Assembly (NCBI GenBank): GCA_964036155.1
Contig: OZ038423.1
Span: 54,203,249 to 54,267,248, forward strand
Direction of reading: 5' to 3'
Origin: Diploscapter coronatus
Lineage: Eukaryota > Nematoda > Chromadorea > Rhabditida > Rhabditidae
DNA length: 64,000 bases
The position numbers and the translations under genes were made by a program. The notes under the pieces were generated by a model. The model was not told the origin of the DNA and did no database searches. It saw only the letters and a program-made list of their open reading frames with translations. Each line of letters starts with the position of its first letter. Position 1 is the stretch's first letter. This document shows, piece after piece, positions 37,089 to 48,437 of the stretch.

Positions 37089-37443
37089 CTAGAGGCATAA
37101 AAACCGATCAACACCTATATCAAATAACGCAACACGACAATCTGAGTAAGAATATGCAAAAAAAATGTCAAAAATCAATTAAAACTTTAAACAATTCTTT
37201 ATAAAAACTGCCAATATTGGATCATTTTCCGATATTTTTGATAATTACACCTGTAAAATGCGATTAGCCGCAATTAATATTTTAGTATAATAATAAAGCT
37301 GAGTCCTCGGGGATCATAACGGTATAGGTCGCGTCGCATAGAGTCGCGTATTACTCGAGTTTTGATTTTTTTTGAATATTCATACTCAACTCGTCAAGCT
37401 GCATCGTTTGATATAGGTGTTGTCTAGTTTTTATGCTTCTGGA
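37083..37443. repeat. About 360-bp inverted-repeat element at the edge of the HSP70 palindrome
   Basis: The left end has GGCATAAAAACCGATCAACA followed by CCTATATCAAA; the right end is the complement of GCATAAAAACTAGACAACA followed by CCTATATCAAA. It lies exactly between the orphan exon and the point where similarity to the right HSP70 arm begins, and its left end covers the splice acceptor of that exon. Confidence 0.55.
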
Positions 37444-37444
37444 T

Positions 37445-38795
37445 GATTTTCAAATTTCCATTCTTAGCCTTGATCTGTCGGGTTTAATTCACCCTTTCTC
37501 TCGTTTTTTGTTTCGTTCATTCTTCATTACACAAGTCTCCCCACATTCAATTTATCATAAATCAATCCACCACATACTGTGGCATCTAACATCTAACATT
37601 CATCAGCATGGCATATGTTAACACTGAATTACGTGAGATGGAAGATTCGCGAAGTAGTGGAATTTAGGATCGATTGAAACTATTTTCATATATTGCCGAT
37701 CATAAGAAATGATTCGGTATTATTCATATCTCAAATTCGATATTCCATATTTTCTATGTTCCTCTCATTTCATATCATATAAAAATATTGCTATATTGTC
37801 TAACTAAAGCTTTACGCGTCCGCTTGCTTGTTGCTCTAGGTGCTAGTCTATGGCTGGCCTAAAATTAGCTTAGGAATTGAGGGATAAAATGATCATTCCT
37901 TAAAGCAGTATCACTTCCCTTTGATGAGCTCATTCAAATTAAATGAATGAAAATTCAAAACTCTGCTCAGTTGGTAATTTGTGAAGTTCGTAAGGTAGTA
38001 AGAGGAAATTCGTGAATGACGAGACCTATCTTTTATCACACTATTTCTCTCTACTTTCCTTCTCTCCCCTATCTTTAGCTATAGGTCTGATCATTTACGG
38101 ATTACCTGCCTTAAAATGACTAATTGAATATATGATCAGTTCTTATCTACCCTTATCATTATAAGATAATTTCAAATTATTCAATCTCTTTAGATTCGTG
38201 CTCAATGAAAAATTCTTCCTTCTGCTCAATATTGGGGCATATTAATGCTTCAATTATTACATTATTATTCATTCGATTGCAAACTTTATGTATATCTCTT
38301 AGATAAATGCTCAAATTCATGTTTCGATAAATTTCTACAAAATCATGAAGTCATGAAATCATGCAATCATTGCAATTATGATCTAAATCTTTTAGCGTAT
38401 TCAACAAATTTATTGATGCCAGCACCGATTGGAATCGATTTGGGCACGACCTTTTCGTGCATCGCCACAATTAGTTCAGGTGGAGAACCGGTAGCAATAG
38501 CTAATTTCGAGGGTCAATTTCGAGTTTAACTATCATTTGCTTAAGTTAAATATTTATAGGTTCCTATACGACTCCATCTATAGTCGCATATTCAGACAGT
38601 GGAGTTCTAGTCGGCAAATCGGCAGCCAAATCAGCAACCCCGCCTGAAAATATTATATACGGTATAATATGAACAAAATATAATTAAAATCGATTTAAAC
38701 AACCAAATCTTAGATTCCAAGCGCTTCATCGGTCGTCAATTCAACGATGACTCTGTGCAAAAAGATATGAAATCATGGCCATTTAAAGTTATCAG
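37445..38795 (+). repeat. Left arm, outer part, of the HSP70 inverted duplication
   Basis: Matches 57480 down to about 56130 in reverse orientation. Similarity is about 85-90% at the outer edge, then close to complete from about 37690 to 38795, covering the promoter, exon 1, intron 1, exon 2, intron 2 and most of exon 3. It stops sharply inside exon 3, after the codons for WPFKV. Confidence 0.85.
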
Positions 38796-41700
38796 CGATG
38801 AAGTTTGCATTTTAAAGAATATTATTAAATAGCTTATTCTAGGGAAAACCCTTTGTGAAGCTAACTCAAAATGGAGAAGAGAAGAAGCTAGCCGCGGAAG
38901 AGATCTCTGCTGAAGTTCTGAAGATGATGAAGAAAGTGGCTGAGGTAGGTTTCGTAATTTACTACTTGTGTGCGAATTATTGTACAGAACAGTGAGGGGA
39001 CAGTTTTATTAAGACGTATTCTTTGAATAACCCGAACAAAATATAAAGAGTAGCCGGACAACTGCAAAAGTGTCTCGGATCCAAACCAAACTTATATGGT
39101 GGATACACTTATGAACCCTAATCACAAAAATGGGAAAACCAGGTCCCGTCCCCAAAAGTGGGCGGAGCTAGGTGGGGGTCAAAGTTGAGCATTTTCACGA
39201 TTTGACACCCCTCAGGGGGTACCAAGAAAACTTTTTTGCTATAAAAGATTTTCGAAAAATTTAAAAAGGATGAACACAACCATGGAATATACTTTCTAAA
39301 AATATATCGACTTTAGGGGGTCAGCCACTTGCTGGGTGTAGGAGGGGTCCCAAAGTCAAAAAGCGTTAAAAATAGCAGTTTCAAAACATGCATATTTTGC
39401 ATAAAATCGATTTTCCTGAAGAAGTTTAGGAAGAGTTCCAAAAATCTGATGCTATATTCGAATTCTACGCATCAAATTACCCTAAAATCAGCCCTAAAAA
39501 GCATGAATTAGGCGGGACATTTTAGAAAAAAAATCAATCAAATAGGCGTGGCCCGAGGGTCGAATTTTACAAAAATCGATCGGACAAATTCAAACGATAC
39601 ACTAATCGATAACCCTTGAAAAACTAAGCAACTTTTGTGAAGACACTACATGGTTATCTATTATGGTATGGGGGTGGCACCTCAAAAACCAAAACTTAAT
39701 GTCAATTTTCAAGAAAATGATACGAGAATATTTTCATAGGCAGTCTACCAGAATTTGAGCTCAAATTGAAGCTAGAGACATCTATTATTTATTCCCGTTC
39801 AATTTAGAGTTGAACGATACCAAGCATTGTATGGTACCAAATGGTAGCGACCCATATGGTCAAGTTACCATTTGATAACCAATACCCATCATGTTATATA
39901 CCAAACGAAAGCCCTTATCGAGCTGAGTAATATTCTGAAAACCACTTGAAAAACAGAGTAGACTATCGCCTTCTATGGACATTTGAAGTTACTTCATTTT
40001 TGGTCTTTTTCGACAGGTGGTTTTAGTCAATGTAATGATGGTATAATGAAACCACTTGCTGAAATTGGTAGAAATGGGCTCGAATATTACTCTCCAGTCA
40101 ATTTCGAGTCGATTGATATCCATCCTGATATAGTACCACTCGGGTACCATATGGGTGGTATGCCATGGACCCATATGGTAACATGATAAAGTGATAGCAC
40201 GGTACCCTAGGAAGCGAAAATGAAGTATTGCCCATAATCTGCTATATTCCGAAGATTTTTCGAATTCATTTAATTTTCGAAAAATTATAAATTTTTGAAT
40301 ATTTTTGTCATTTTCATGGATCTGACCCATTCAAACCTCCATACCACGCATACCATAATAGATAATCATGAGATGTCTTCACAAAAGTTGCTTAGTTTTT
40401 TAAGGGCTATCGATTCGTGTACCGTTTGAATTTTTCTGACTAATTTTGAAAATTTCTACTCTTGGGCCACGCCCATTTGACTGCATTTTTTTCAAAATTG
40501 TCCCGCCTAATTCATGCTTTTTTAGGACTGATTTTAGGGTAATTTTATACGTAGAATTCGAATATATCATCAGATTTTTGGAACTCCTCCTAAACTTCTT
40601 CAGGAAAATCGATTTTATGCAAAAAAATGCATATTTTGAAACTGCCATTTTTGACGCTTTTTGACTTTGGGACCCCTTCAACTCCAAGCAAGTGGCTGAC
40701 CCCCTAAAGTCGATATATTTTTAGAAAGTACATTCCATGGTTGTGTTCATCCTTTTTAAATTTTTCGAAAATCTTTTATAGCAAAAAAGTTTTCTTGGTA
40801 CCCCCTGAGGGGTGTCAAATCGTGAAAATGCTCAACTTCGATCCCCACCTAGCCCCGCTCACTTTTGGGGGCGGGACCTGGTCTCCCCATTTTTGTGATT
40901 AGGGCCCATGGGTGTATCTACCATATAAGTTTGGTTCGGATCTGAGACACTTTTGCAGTTGTCCGGCCTTTGTTCGGGTTACTCAAAGAATGTGTCTTAA
41001 GAGTGAATGTCAGAATTATTCAAAGTGTTACGGAATAGGGGTTCACCGATTTGACTGATTTTCACATATTTTGTTCAGTTTTTCACGCTGATTCTCGTGG
41101 TGCTATCCGTTTTTCATAAAAATGATCGTATGCAGGATTACGGTAGCTTCAAGTTTTGACAGATACGACCTCGGGAAAAAATTCATAACTTTCTTATTTC
41201 TGAACCAAATCGAGCGGGGTTTTCAGCATTGGATAGCTCATGAAAAACTACAAATAATGTAACTACGACCACTTGCTACGATCAACAATTTCTCGCCACA
41301 ATTAATTTTTTATTTTATTCTCCTATTCAAGATCTACAAAATAAAAAAAATAATCATAAAATTTGGTGCGAAATACAAGGAGATATGAATTTTTGAAATT
41401 TTCTTTCATGAAAATTACCCAATTTTATGCATTCGGCGAGTTATTTGACCCCAGGGAACCACATCCATTTTTCGAAAAAGTTACATATTTTTATTCAGAA
41501 TTAAATTCTCTACAAAATAAGACCATTTCCAGCCGGTTGCCCAAGACATCGATGGGGTCAAAATCGCGAAAAACCGTCGCCGGTCAGGGTCACTTTTTCG
41601 GAAATTAATTTTTTGGCGGGAAATTGTTGATCATAGCAAGTGGTCGTATTTACGTTATTTGTAGAGTTTCTTCATGGGCTATCCAATGCTGAAAACCCCG

Positions 41701-44700
41701 CTCGATTTGGTTCAGAAATAAGAAAGTTATGAATTTTTTCCCGAGGTCGTATCTGTCAAAACTTGAAGCTACCGTAATCCTGCATACGATCATTTTTATG
41801 AAAAACGGATAGCACCACGAGAATCAGCGTGAAAAACTGAACAAAATATGTGAAAATCAGTCAAATCGGTGAACCCCTATTCCGTAACACTTTGAATAAT
41901 TCTGACATTCACTCTTAAACATGCCAAATTAGCAACGTAAATACCGGTAATCACTTTGGAGTAAAATAGGGAAAGGGAAAAGAAGCATGATAGCAGGAAG
42001 CTCTTCTCCTCGTCCGCTTGAGAGGAAGAGAACTAGAATATGAGATCATATGGATAATTGGGAAAATATTATATACAGGGTGGAAAATAAATACTGTTGA
42101 CAACTTTACAACGCCGTTTGCACAAATGACGTCGTTTTTTACAATTTCTTTTTTATTTTTATGAAATCGCCGTGCCTTATTTTAGTTATTTATCCGAGTT
42201 TTAAAACATTTCAATTGTTAACTTCCGAATGACAGCCCCGAATACAAAGCGCTTTATAATCATCGAGTTTCACAAGCAAAAACACAGCAATAAAACAATC
42301 GCTCGACTGCTCAAAGCGTCACGACAAGTGGTCTCATGCCATATCAAACTATTCAAGGAGGCTGGCTCTACTTCTGACAGATCTCGTTCCGGCTACCCAA
42401 AAACTTTCAACGTCGCCAGAGCCAAGAAACTTATCAGGATGCGAATTAAGCAAAATCCTAAAAGGTCAATCCGAAAAGTGGCTCAAAAGCTGAACACCAG
42501 TCACACAGCTACCCGTTCAATCGTCACATAGAACTTCAAGCTCAAGCCCTACAAGCTCTAAAACTTTCACGACCTAACTCCCAATGGTATGGCCGTACGG
42601 GTTCAAAGATGTAAGCAGTTACTGCAACGACTTTCTGCTGGCACGCATTCGACTATTGTGTTCAACGATGAGAAATTCTTCGTTGTACTCCATTGTGGAA
42701 GCTGTCAGCAACCGTCCAAACGACTATATTATTGCTCTAGATGTCTCTGCTGCCAATTCAAGTGGTCGAAACATTGGAGGAAAGACTCATTCCCAATCTG
42801 TGATGGTTTGAACAGTCGCGACTTCGGACGAAAAATCGCCATTGGTCCTCGTTAAGAAAGGGCTGAAAATCAACAAAGAAGTCTACCAAGATGCGATCTT
42901 CGAGGATATTCTCCTTCCTTGGACCCAAACCAACTTCAGACAACGTTCCTGGACCTATCAACGAGATTCCACCCTCACCCACAAAGCCAAATCCGTGCAA
43001 CAATGGTACCACGCAAATATGCCGGATTTCATCGACTCCTCTCAATGGCCTCCCATTCCCCCGATTTGAACCCCTGGATTATAGCATATGAAATGAATTG
43101 TAGAAAAAGGCTTGTTCGACATCCCACACCACTTTCGAATCCCTCAAATGAGCTTTGACGAAAGCCTGGGCCAATCGCGACCTGAACTTCATCCGAAATT
43201 CAGTCGACTCATTCCCTCGAGAACTCCGGCGCTGTATCAAAGCCAATGGGGGTTATTTTGAAAATTGTTAGTTGATTTTTGTTTCTGAAGACTTAAATAA
43301 ATTATTTATAAAAAGCGGCTTTTAATTTGAACGCTTATTCCCTTTTTACGGCGAAAAATATTTTGTCAACAGTATTTATTTTCCACCCTGTATAGGGACC
43401 GCAAAACTTCTCCCCTCTGCAAAATGCGGCAGGGAATAAAAAGTGGCTATATGAAACGAAAAACTAGAAAGCAAGTACCTTTCAAAATCGGTGTTCACGA
43501 AAGATCACCATCAGAATCGATATATCACCCATATAAATGATTGTTCACCGGAAAATCTTATCAAGAAGTGCACGCTCGCAAGCGTTTTATATTGGAAAAA
43601 CGTGTTTATTACGCAAGCTACTTCTGGAGGTTTTTTCGGTCAAAAATTAATATTTTATTTATTTTTCTTTAGCATTTTCTTAGTTACATAAAAAATCATA
43701 AGTTTGGGTAGAAAATTTCAAAAATTATACTTTGTAAAATTATTCGCGGTTCCTAAATATAGTCTACTATCTAACCTAGTTTACAATCTAATGTTGTATT
43801 TATCTGATACTATAACTCATAGTTAATTAGCAAGTAGCTAATTGTCTACTGTACTACAGAAGTAGTAAGATCATGTTTCTTCTAGTTAACATTATAAAAT
43901 GTTTTAAGACATAGTATAATTTAGAACTATCTAAACGAAAAAGTCACTAAAGCAGTCATAGCAGTCCCTGCTAACTTCGACCAGCGTCAGCGTCACGCAA
44001 CGGTGGAAGCGGCAGAATTGGCCGGAATCGAAGTGATTCGGCTGCTCAATGAACCGACCGCTGCTGCAATTGCTTATGGAGTTCAGAATGAAGGGATGAA
44101 AAACGTGTTGGTCTATGATTTGGGTGGAGGTATTTGCGTAATTACTTTTACAATATAATAGCCATTGAAACTCCAAATCTAATTCCATTAAATCTTAGGA
44201 ACTTTCGATGTTTCGATCGCCAAATGCGAAGGAAACAGAAGACTCTACACACTTGCTACAGCAGGCCACGAGCATCTTGGTACAGTTTTATTCTTATACA
44301 GATTTAAGGAGTATATTTATATAATGTCAAGAGATCATTGAAAATTCTCCTTGCGGGATTATAATATTTATATAATCAGAGATGAGATAGAGTTGAAATT
44401 TGAAAACGCTAACTTCAAAAATTCGTTTCCAAGTTTCAACTATGCTGGGAGGCCGTGAAAAGTTATGATCTGTTTTGCCATTCTAATTCTTTGGAATCGG
44501 ATCTGTAGTCAGAGTTTACTCAAAAACGCCGAAATCGTAGTCGAAGTCAGAATTCAGTCTTATCCTTAATGATATTCCTTAGATTTTATCCATTTTTTAT
44601 TAGGTGGACAGGACTTCGATATAATAATTAGAGATTACGTGCTCACAAATACAAATTTCCACGATTTCCCTAAAAATAAACCACGAATGATGAAACGTCT

Positions 44701-46480
44701 TCTCGAAGCGTGTACTGAAGCAAAAATTCAACTATCTTTTAACGAAACAACAAATATATGTGTAAGATTATTACTGCATTTTATTTCAGAGCAGCTTGAT
44801 ATTTTTAGATAGATGATGGAGCTGATAAAACCTGGACCATGGAATTGACACGCAATAAATTCGAAGAATTATGTGGAAGCATGATCAGAGGAACTCGCGA
44901 TATCGTTGATCAAGCGTTGAGTCAAGCCAAGAAGAGGAAAGAATTTCTTATTGATATTGTGGTTTATGCGGAAGCCTTTTCAGAGAAACTCTCGATATCG
45001 TTAATAAAGCATTGTGTCAAGCCAAGATGAAAGAATCGGACATTGATATTGTGGTATTTGATTGGATTATAAGGAAATAATTGGAACTTTCGCGACTAAG
45101 CGAAATAATATGCAAAAACCTGGTCGTGAAGTCGCGAAAAATCCAAATGGCTGACTATAATTTGGATTTCTTTTAATTTAATTTTTATAGATATTGGTAG
45201 GTGGTTCTACTCGTATTTCTATGGCTCAAGATTTGCTATCGAAGAAGTTTGGACGAGAAAAACTCTGGTATTTCTTCACTAAAAATAATTTTGTAAATTA
45301 AGATTTTAAATTAATTAAAGGAATCGACATAACCCTGACGAAGTAGTCGCTAAAGGAGCTGCTCTTGTTGCAAATTCGTTTTTGAACCCTTCATCCAACG
45401 ATAACATACAATTGATCTTCAATGACATCGTTCCGTTATCGATAGGGCAAAGAGTTAATGACGACTTAATGTATCTTGCAATCAAAAAAGGAGACCCATA
45501 TCCATGCAAAGTGCTGAAGTTATTAGTTTTTATAATTAGCGAATAAATTTAGAAAGAACAAATTACTGAATTGAGTCAAGATAACCAAAAATCAGTTAGT
45601 ACTAATATCTATGAAGGACAACGAAAGCAGTGCAAATACAATTTCAAAATCGGTAATATTGAATTTAATTTGAAAAATCAGAACAGCAGAAGAGGATACA
45701 AAATTAAGGTACTCTATTTCATTAAAAATGGATTTGAAAGTGAAGACAAAGCGAACAAATTTAGACTATATACGAAATAGACCTAAATGGTCTCCTTCAT
45801 GTAACTGAGGTAGAAGTCGAAAACAAAAATGGTGCATCGCTTGTTATTCAATATGATGGATGTCCGCATAAAGATGTTTGAATAAAAATATTAACTTGAT
45901 TTATCATTGATATAATACAATTTAGGGAAATATCGAAGATATTGTTGCAGAAGCGAAGAGAAATAAAGAAGAGGATGATGAGTTTGAAATTCATAGTAAA
46001 ATATGGTCCGAGTTCAAACGCCAAATTTATCGCATTAAGCATTCAACTGAAGATGATGGATTGGTAATATTCTTATTGTTAGTTCGAAAATTAATTAATT
46101 ATTAATTTAGATGAGCAAAGACAATAAAAATGAAATACCAGGCAAGGTTGATGGATGCATTGTATGGGCGAATGATCTTTCTAAATCAATGGAAGAAAAC
46201 ATGAAAAAAATAGAAGAACACAAGAAAGAAATGGAAGAATACAATAAAGAAACGGCAGAATACAAGAAAAAAATGGAAGAATACAAGAAAAAAATGGAAG
46301 TATACAAGAAAAAAATGGAAGAATTTGTCAGCGGAATAAAAAAGTATGTTTTCCAATGAACGTTCAATTAAATTTTATATTTTAATATAATTTAGAGATT
46401 TTCCTTCTGTAGACAAAATGATCGATCTGAGCAAATTGACAAGAGATTTTCAAAAGAAATACATAACTGAGATGGAGTAA
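38416..46480 (+). CDS. Divergent HSP70 family chaperone (complete, left copy)
   Basis: Exons: 38416-38512, 38560-38661, 38714-38802, 38843-38944, 43925-44129, 44199-44279, 44604-44761, 44809-44961, 45191-45267, 45321-45510, 45553-45708, 45765-45875, 45926-46063, 46111-46343, 46396-46480; all in frame, 658 residues. The nucleotide-binding domain shows [12 protein letters not shown] (phosphate 1), [23 protein letters not shown] (phosphate 2) and LVGGSTRI. The substrate domain is weakly similar ([12 protein letters not shown]). The lid is unusual: three consecutive heptads of the type EYKKKME extend it, and there is no EEVD end, so it lacks the usual TPR-cochaperone tag. Start chosen at [12 protein letters not shown]; an in-frame ATG at 38245 would add 57 implausible residues. 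Intron 4 is 4,980 bp because of inserted transposons. A second version of part of exon 8 follows it at 44984-45053. Confidence 0.85.
39013..40996. mobile_element. 2-kb TTAA-flanked foldback element (element A)
   Basis: It is a near-complete palindrome about 1 kb per arm with its centre near 40000. The ends are inverted (GACGTATTCTTTGAATAACC at the left, complement of GGTTACTCAAAGAATGTGTC at the right) and flanked by TTAA at 39009-39012 and 40997-41000, the duplication typical of piggyBac-type insertion. It has no transposase. Arms carry matching open frames (39329 + and 40400-40687 -) that are shadows of the repeat. It lies in HSP70 intron 4. Confidence 0.8.
41001..41914. mobile_element. 914-bp TTAA-flanked foldback element (element B)
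   Basis: It abuts element A and shares its right TTAA; the second TTAA is at 41915-41918. Arms of about 300 bp are almost perfect inverted repeats from GAGTGAATGTCAGAATTATT inward, around a central single-copy part at 41300-41610. No coding capacity. Non-autonomous element of piggyBac target type. Confidence 0.8.
42076..43390 (+). mobile_element. Mariner/Tc1-type transposon, 1.3 kb, decayed
   Basis: Terminal inverted repeats CAGGGTGGAAAATAAATACT and the complement of AGTATTTATTTTCCACCCTG are flanked by TA/TATA on both sides, the mariner target. Length is typical for an autonomous copy. It sits in HSP70 intron 4 on the sense strand. Confidence 0.9.
42229..43090 (+). pseudogene. Broken mariner/Tc1 transposase
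   Basis: The N-terminal helix-turn-helix region is readable for 100 codons ([19 protein letters not shown], then a Lys/Arg-rich second half) before a stop at 42529-42531, followed by a second stop near 42560. Downstream, pieces of the catalytic domain occur in different frames: FNDEKFF (first Asp of the DDE/D triad), a DSTLTHKAK block (second Asp) and PDLNPW (third acidic position). At least two stops and two frameshifts prevent a full product, so it is inactive as written. Confidence 0.85.
44280..44603 (+). other. HSP70 intron 6, almost identical between the two diverged copies
   Basis: This intron is 324 nt, exactly as long as its partner at 55235-55558 in the right copy. By eye the two differ at about one position (CAG versus CAA near the donor). 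The exons on either side differ at roughly one base in ten. Confidence 0.8.
44984..45053 (+). other. Duplicated partial exon 8 of HSP70, possible alternative exon
   Basis: After exon 8 ends at 44961, an 82-nt region repeats its 3' half with changes (GATATCGTT, GTCAAGCCAAGA, GATATTGTG). It is preceded by CTTTTCAG and followed by a GTATTT donor, so 44984-45053 could be spliced in place of the corresponding part of exon 8. Its sequence (AGAGAAACTCTCGATATCGTT) is closer to the right gene copy than to the exon beside it. Confidence 0.55.
46198..46325 (+). repeat. Coding heptad repeat in the HSP70 lid
   Basis: A 21-bp unit coding for EYKKKME is present three times in a row, with weaker copies before it ([14 protein letters not shown]). 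The unit length of seven residues and the Y/M spacing suit a coiled coil. Confidence 0.8.
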
Positions 46481-46967
46481 TCTTTTTTCTAGTTCTAGGA
46501 TATATGCAAGTCATGATTTATCATGAAGCTCAATTAACTAAATACAAGACCAGGTTTTAAAAGGGGACAATCTACAAAAGTTTATTTCTTTTACAATCGA
46601 TATGCTGATGATGCGATGACTTTGCAAATGTCCCGAATCTCAACCAAATTATCATATTCTTGCACGACAATTTTAATATTTGCTTTTTCCTTCATTATTT
46701 TTTAAATTTAAATCATTTCTTTCTAGATATATATGGAAAATATCGCTCAATATGCAAAACTTTGAAATTATTTTATGAATAGAGATATTATTTTAGCATC
46801 ACATATTGTGTTCTTTATTTCCATGATAAAGGTAAAATTAATCAGCATTCACAATGTTTTCGTTATCGCTTCTAAATAAAAGCATTCAAAGTTGTCACTC
46901 GGCACAGGTAAAAGAATGTGGATCAAAACGTTTGACTTATTTCGAATCTAATTGAAAGATTCTTCCT

Positions 46968-46994
46968 TCTGCTCAATATTTGGACATATTATTA
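46968..46994 (+). repeat. Third, partial copy of the HSP70 upstream sequence
   Basis: TTCTTCCTTCTGCTCAATAT followed by TTGGACATATTA matches 38214-38243 (and the right arm near 56690) except for two or three bases. Nothing downstream resembles HSP70 exon 1, so this looks like the remnant of a third gene copy or a dispersed promoter fragment. Confidence 0.5.
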
Positions 46995-47159
46995 TAAGTG
47001 ACTGTCTGCTTGAAGCGAGATAAAAGGAGCATGTTTCTTTCTCTCTCCTTCTGTGAGCCTCGGATGCGCGCTGATGACATTTTTTCATTTGTTGACTTTT
47101 TATTTGATTAATAAGCATTTATTGGATGGAGCACCGTTACCAAGAAAAAATTTGCCTAA

Positions 47160-47303
47160 AAATCCCTCGGCTGTTGCACACAACAACGGCCTGTTCTCGA
47201 GACGGACCACTAATCCTGTGTGTGGCTAGGATAGGCCGCCTGTCCCATTACGGACTGAGGGTAGCCGATCTCACTTAGTGAGAACAAGGCTAGGAAGTTT
47301 TTT
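47160..47303 (+). ncRNA. Candidate structured RNA, possibly Pol III-terminated
   Basis: A GC-richer island of about 140 bp in AT-rich DNA has several strong short stems: TGTTG/CAACA within 47170-47187, GGATAGG/CCTGTCC at 47229-47245 and CTCAC/GTGAG at 47270-47282. It ends in a run of six T (47298-47303), which would serve as a Pol III terminator. No known RNA class was recognised (no tRNA cloverleaf, no Sm site). It could equally be a decayed mobile element. Confidence 0.25.
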
Positions 47304-47390
47304 ACTATGGTAAGAAATTATATAAATCTCTTACTATGAATGCAATAATTTTATTTATTACTCAAATTACGTAACTTTATTTATCACGAG

Positions 47391-47454
47391 CAGTGTTGCG
47401 CGAAAATTCCGTTTCCGGTTTCCGAAATCTGAAAATACTTTCCGCCCAACACTG
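47391..47454. mobile_element. 64-bp CAGTGTTG mini-element
   Basis: Ends CAGTGTTGCGCGAAA and TTTCCGCCCAACACTG are inverted repeats of hAT style around a GGTTTCCG-type interior. No convincing 8-bp duplication flanks it. A related fragment (TTTTCGCCCAACACT) lies at 9027-9042 in an eIF2D intron. Confidence 0.6.
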
Positions 47455-48437
47455 ATGTAAATAAATGAAATTAATTTTATCTTGATACGGAAGTAATTTT
47501 TATGCACGAAAGCTGAATTAATCCATCAAAATTAATGAGGTTTAAGCATAATAAAAATAACATCCGTTTTACGTAATTTTTGTATTTTTAATTGGACACT
47601 CGTACGAGTATTTCAAACATTTGCTATTGTTGCTGTTACCAACATCTCTATTTAAGTAATGTACATTTTAGTTAAATCAAACCTGTCTAATTAGAAATTC
47701 CAGTAGAACATACAGTTTAAAGTGGATAATTAAAGAGGCTAAATGGGTTTTTTTTCAAAATAGGTTAAATTTGATATCAGTGTGATAGCCGAGACCGGTA
47801 CGAACTCAAAACTTTAAATTTTCAAAAACGGTCCATCCTATCAAACGTTATGTTATTAGTTTCGACGTCGTTCATGCCTTCAGAAGGCCTTTTTCGGAAA
47901 ATTGACGATGCCATCATTTCGGGCGCATTTTATTACCCTAATTGGTGTCTTGGTTTCATGAAATTATCAATTAATTAACGGAATAATTAACGATAATTGA
48001 GACGGTGAAAAATTTCATGCATTCTTTCTCTCCTTCGAAAGGGGGAGATTTGGCCTCTATTTATAGGATCTTTGTTGTTTTTTATTACTTCATTTAATAA
48101 ACTGTTGTCTAAAATAGTTTAAATCAGTATCGGTCAAGTGTTAGAAATATCAGTTTGGATATTTTTGTAGACAAATGTATGAAATGAGCAAAACTACTAT
48201 AAAACCTTCATTACTGAAGCAAATATATGGTGAAGATTAGCAGAAAGAGAAATTATTAGATCATAATTTATCTCGGCAGGTTTTATAACTCTATTTTCTA
48301 GCATATAATGAATGAAACACAACTGTATATTGAATGTTTGTGTGTGATCAATTTATTTGTAAAAATTAAAATAACATTTCCAATTGAATTAAAATTGAAA
48401 CTCGACTAGGCCCTGGCGGCCGCCGAAGGTTAGTAGC

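Larger units (their letters stand above)
46481..48437. other. Spacer between the HSP70 copies, no protein gene
   Basis: AT-rich sequence with no convincing coding region.  It contains a copy of a piece of the HSP70 upstream region at 46970-46992, a possible structured RNA at 47160-47303 and a 64-bp hAT-like element at 47391-47454. A pyrimidine/purine biased stretch near 48000 was otherwise unremarkable. Confidence 0.4.

Noticed and set aside
37949..37956. Heat-shock element GAAAATTC upstream of HSP70
   Set aside because: Only one GAAnnTTC dyad without a clear third unit was found in 700 bp of AT-rich DNA; expected by chance.
38245..38415. 57-residue N-terminal extension on HSP70
   Set aside because: It is Asn/Cys-rich and low in coding character. 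HSP70 proteins start just before GIDLGTT, which fits the ATG at 38416.
39329..40687. Repeated ORFs with [15 protein letters not shown] sequence as a gene family
   Set aside because: They coincide with the arms of elements A and D; no splice or domain evidence.
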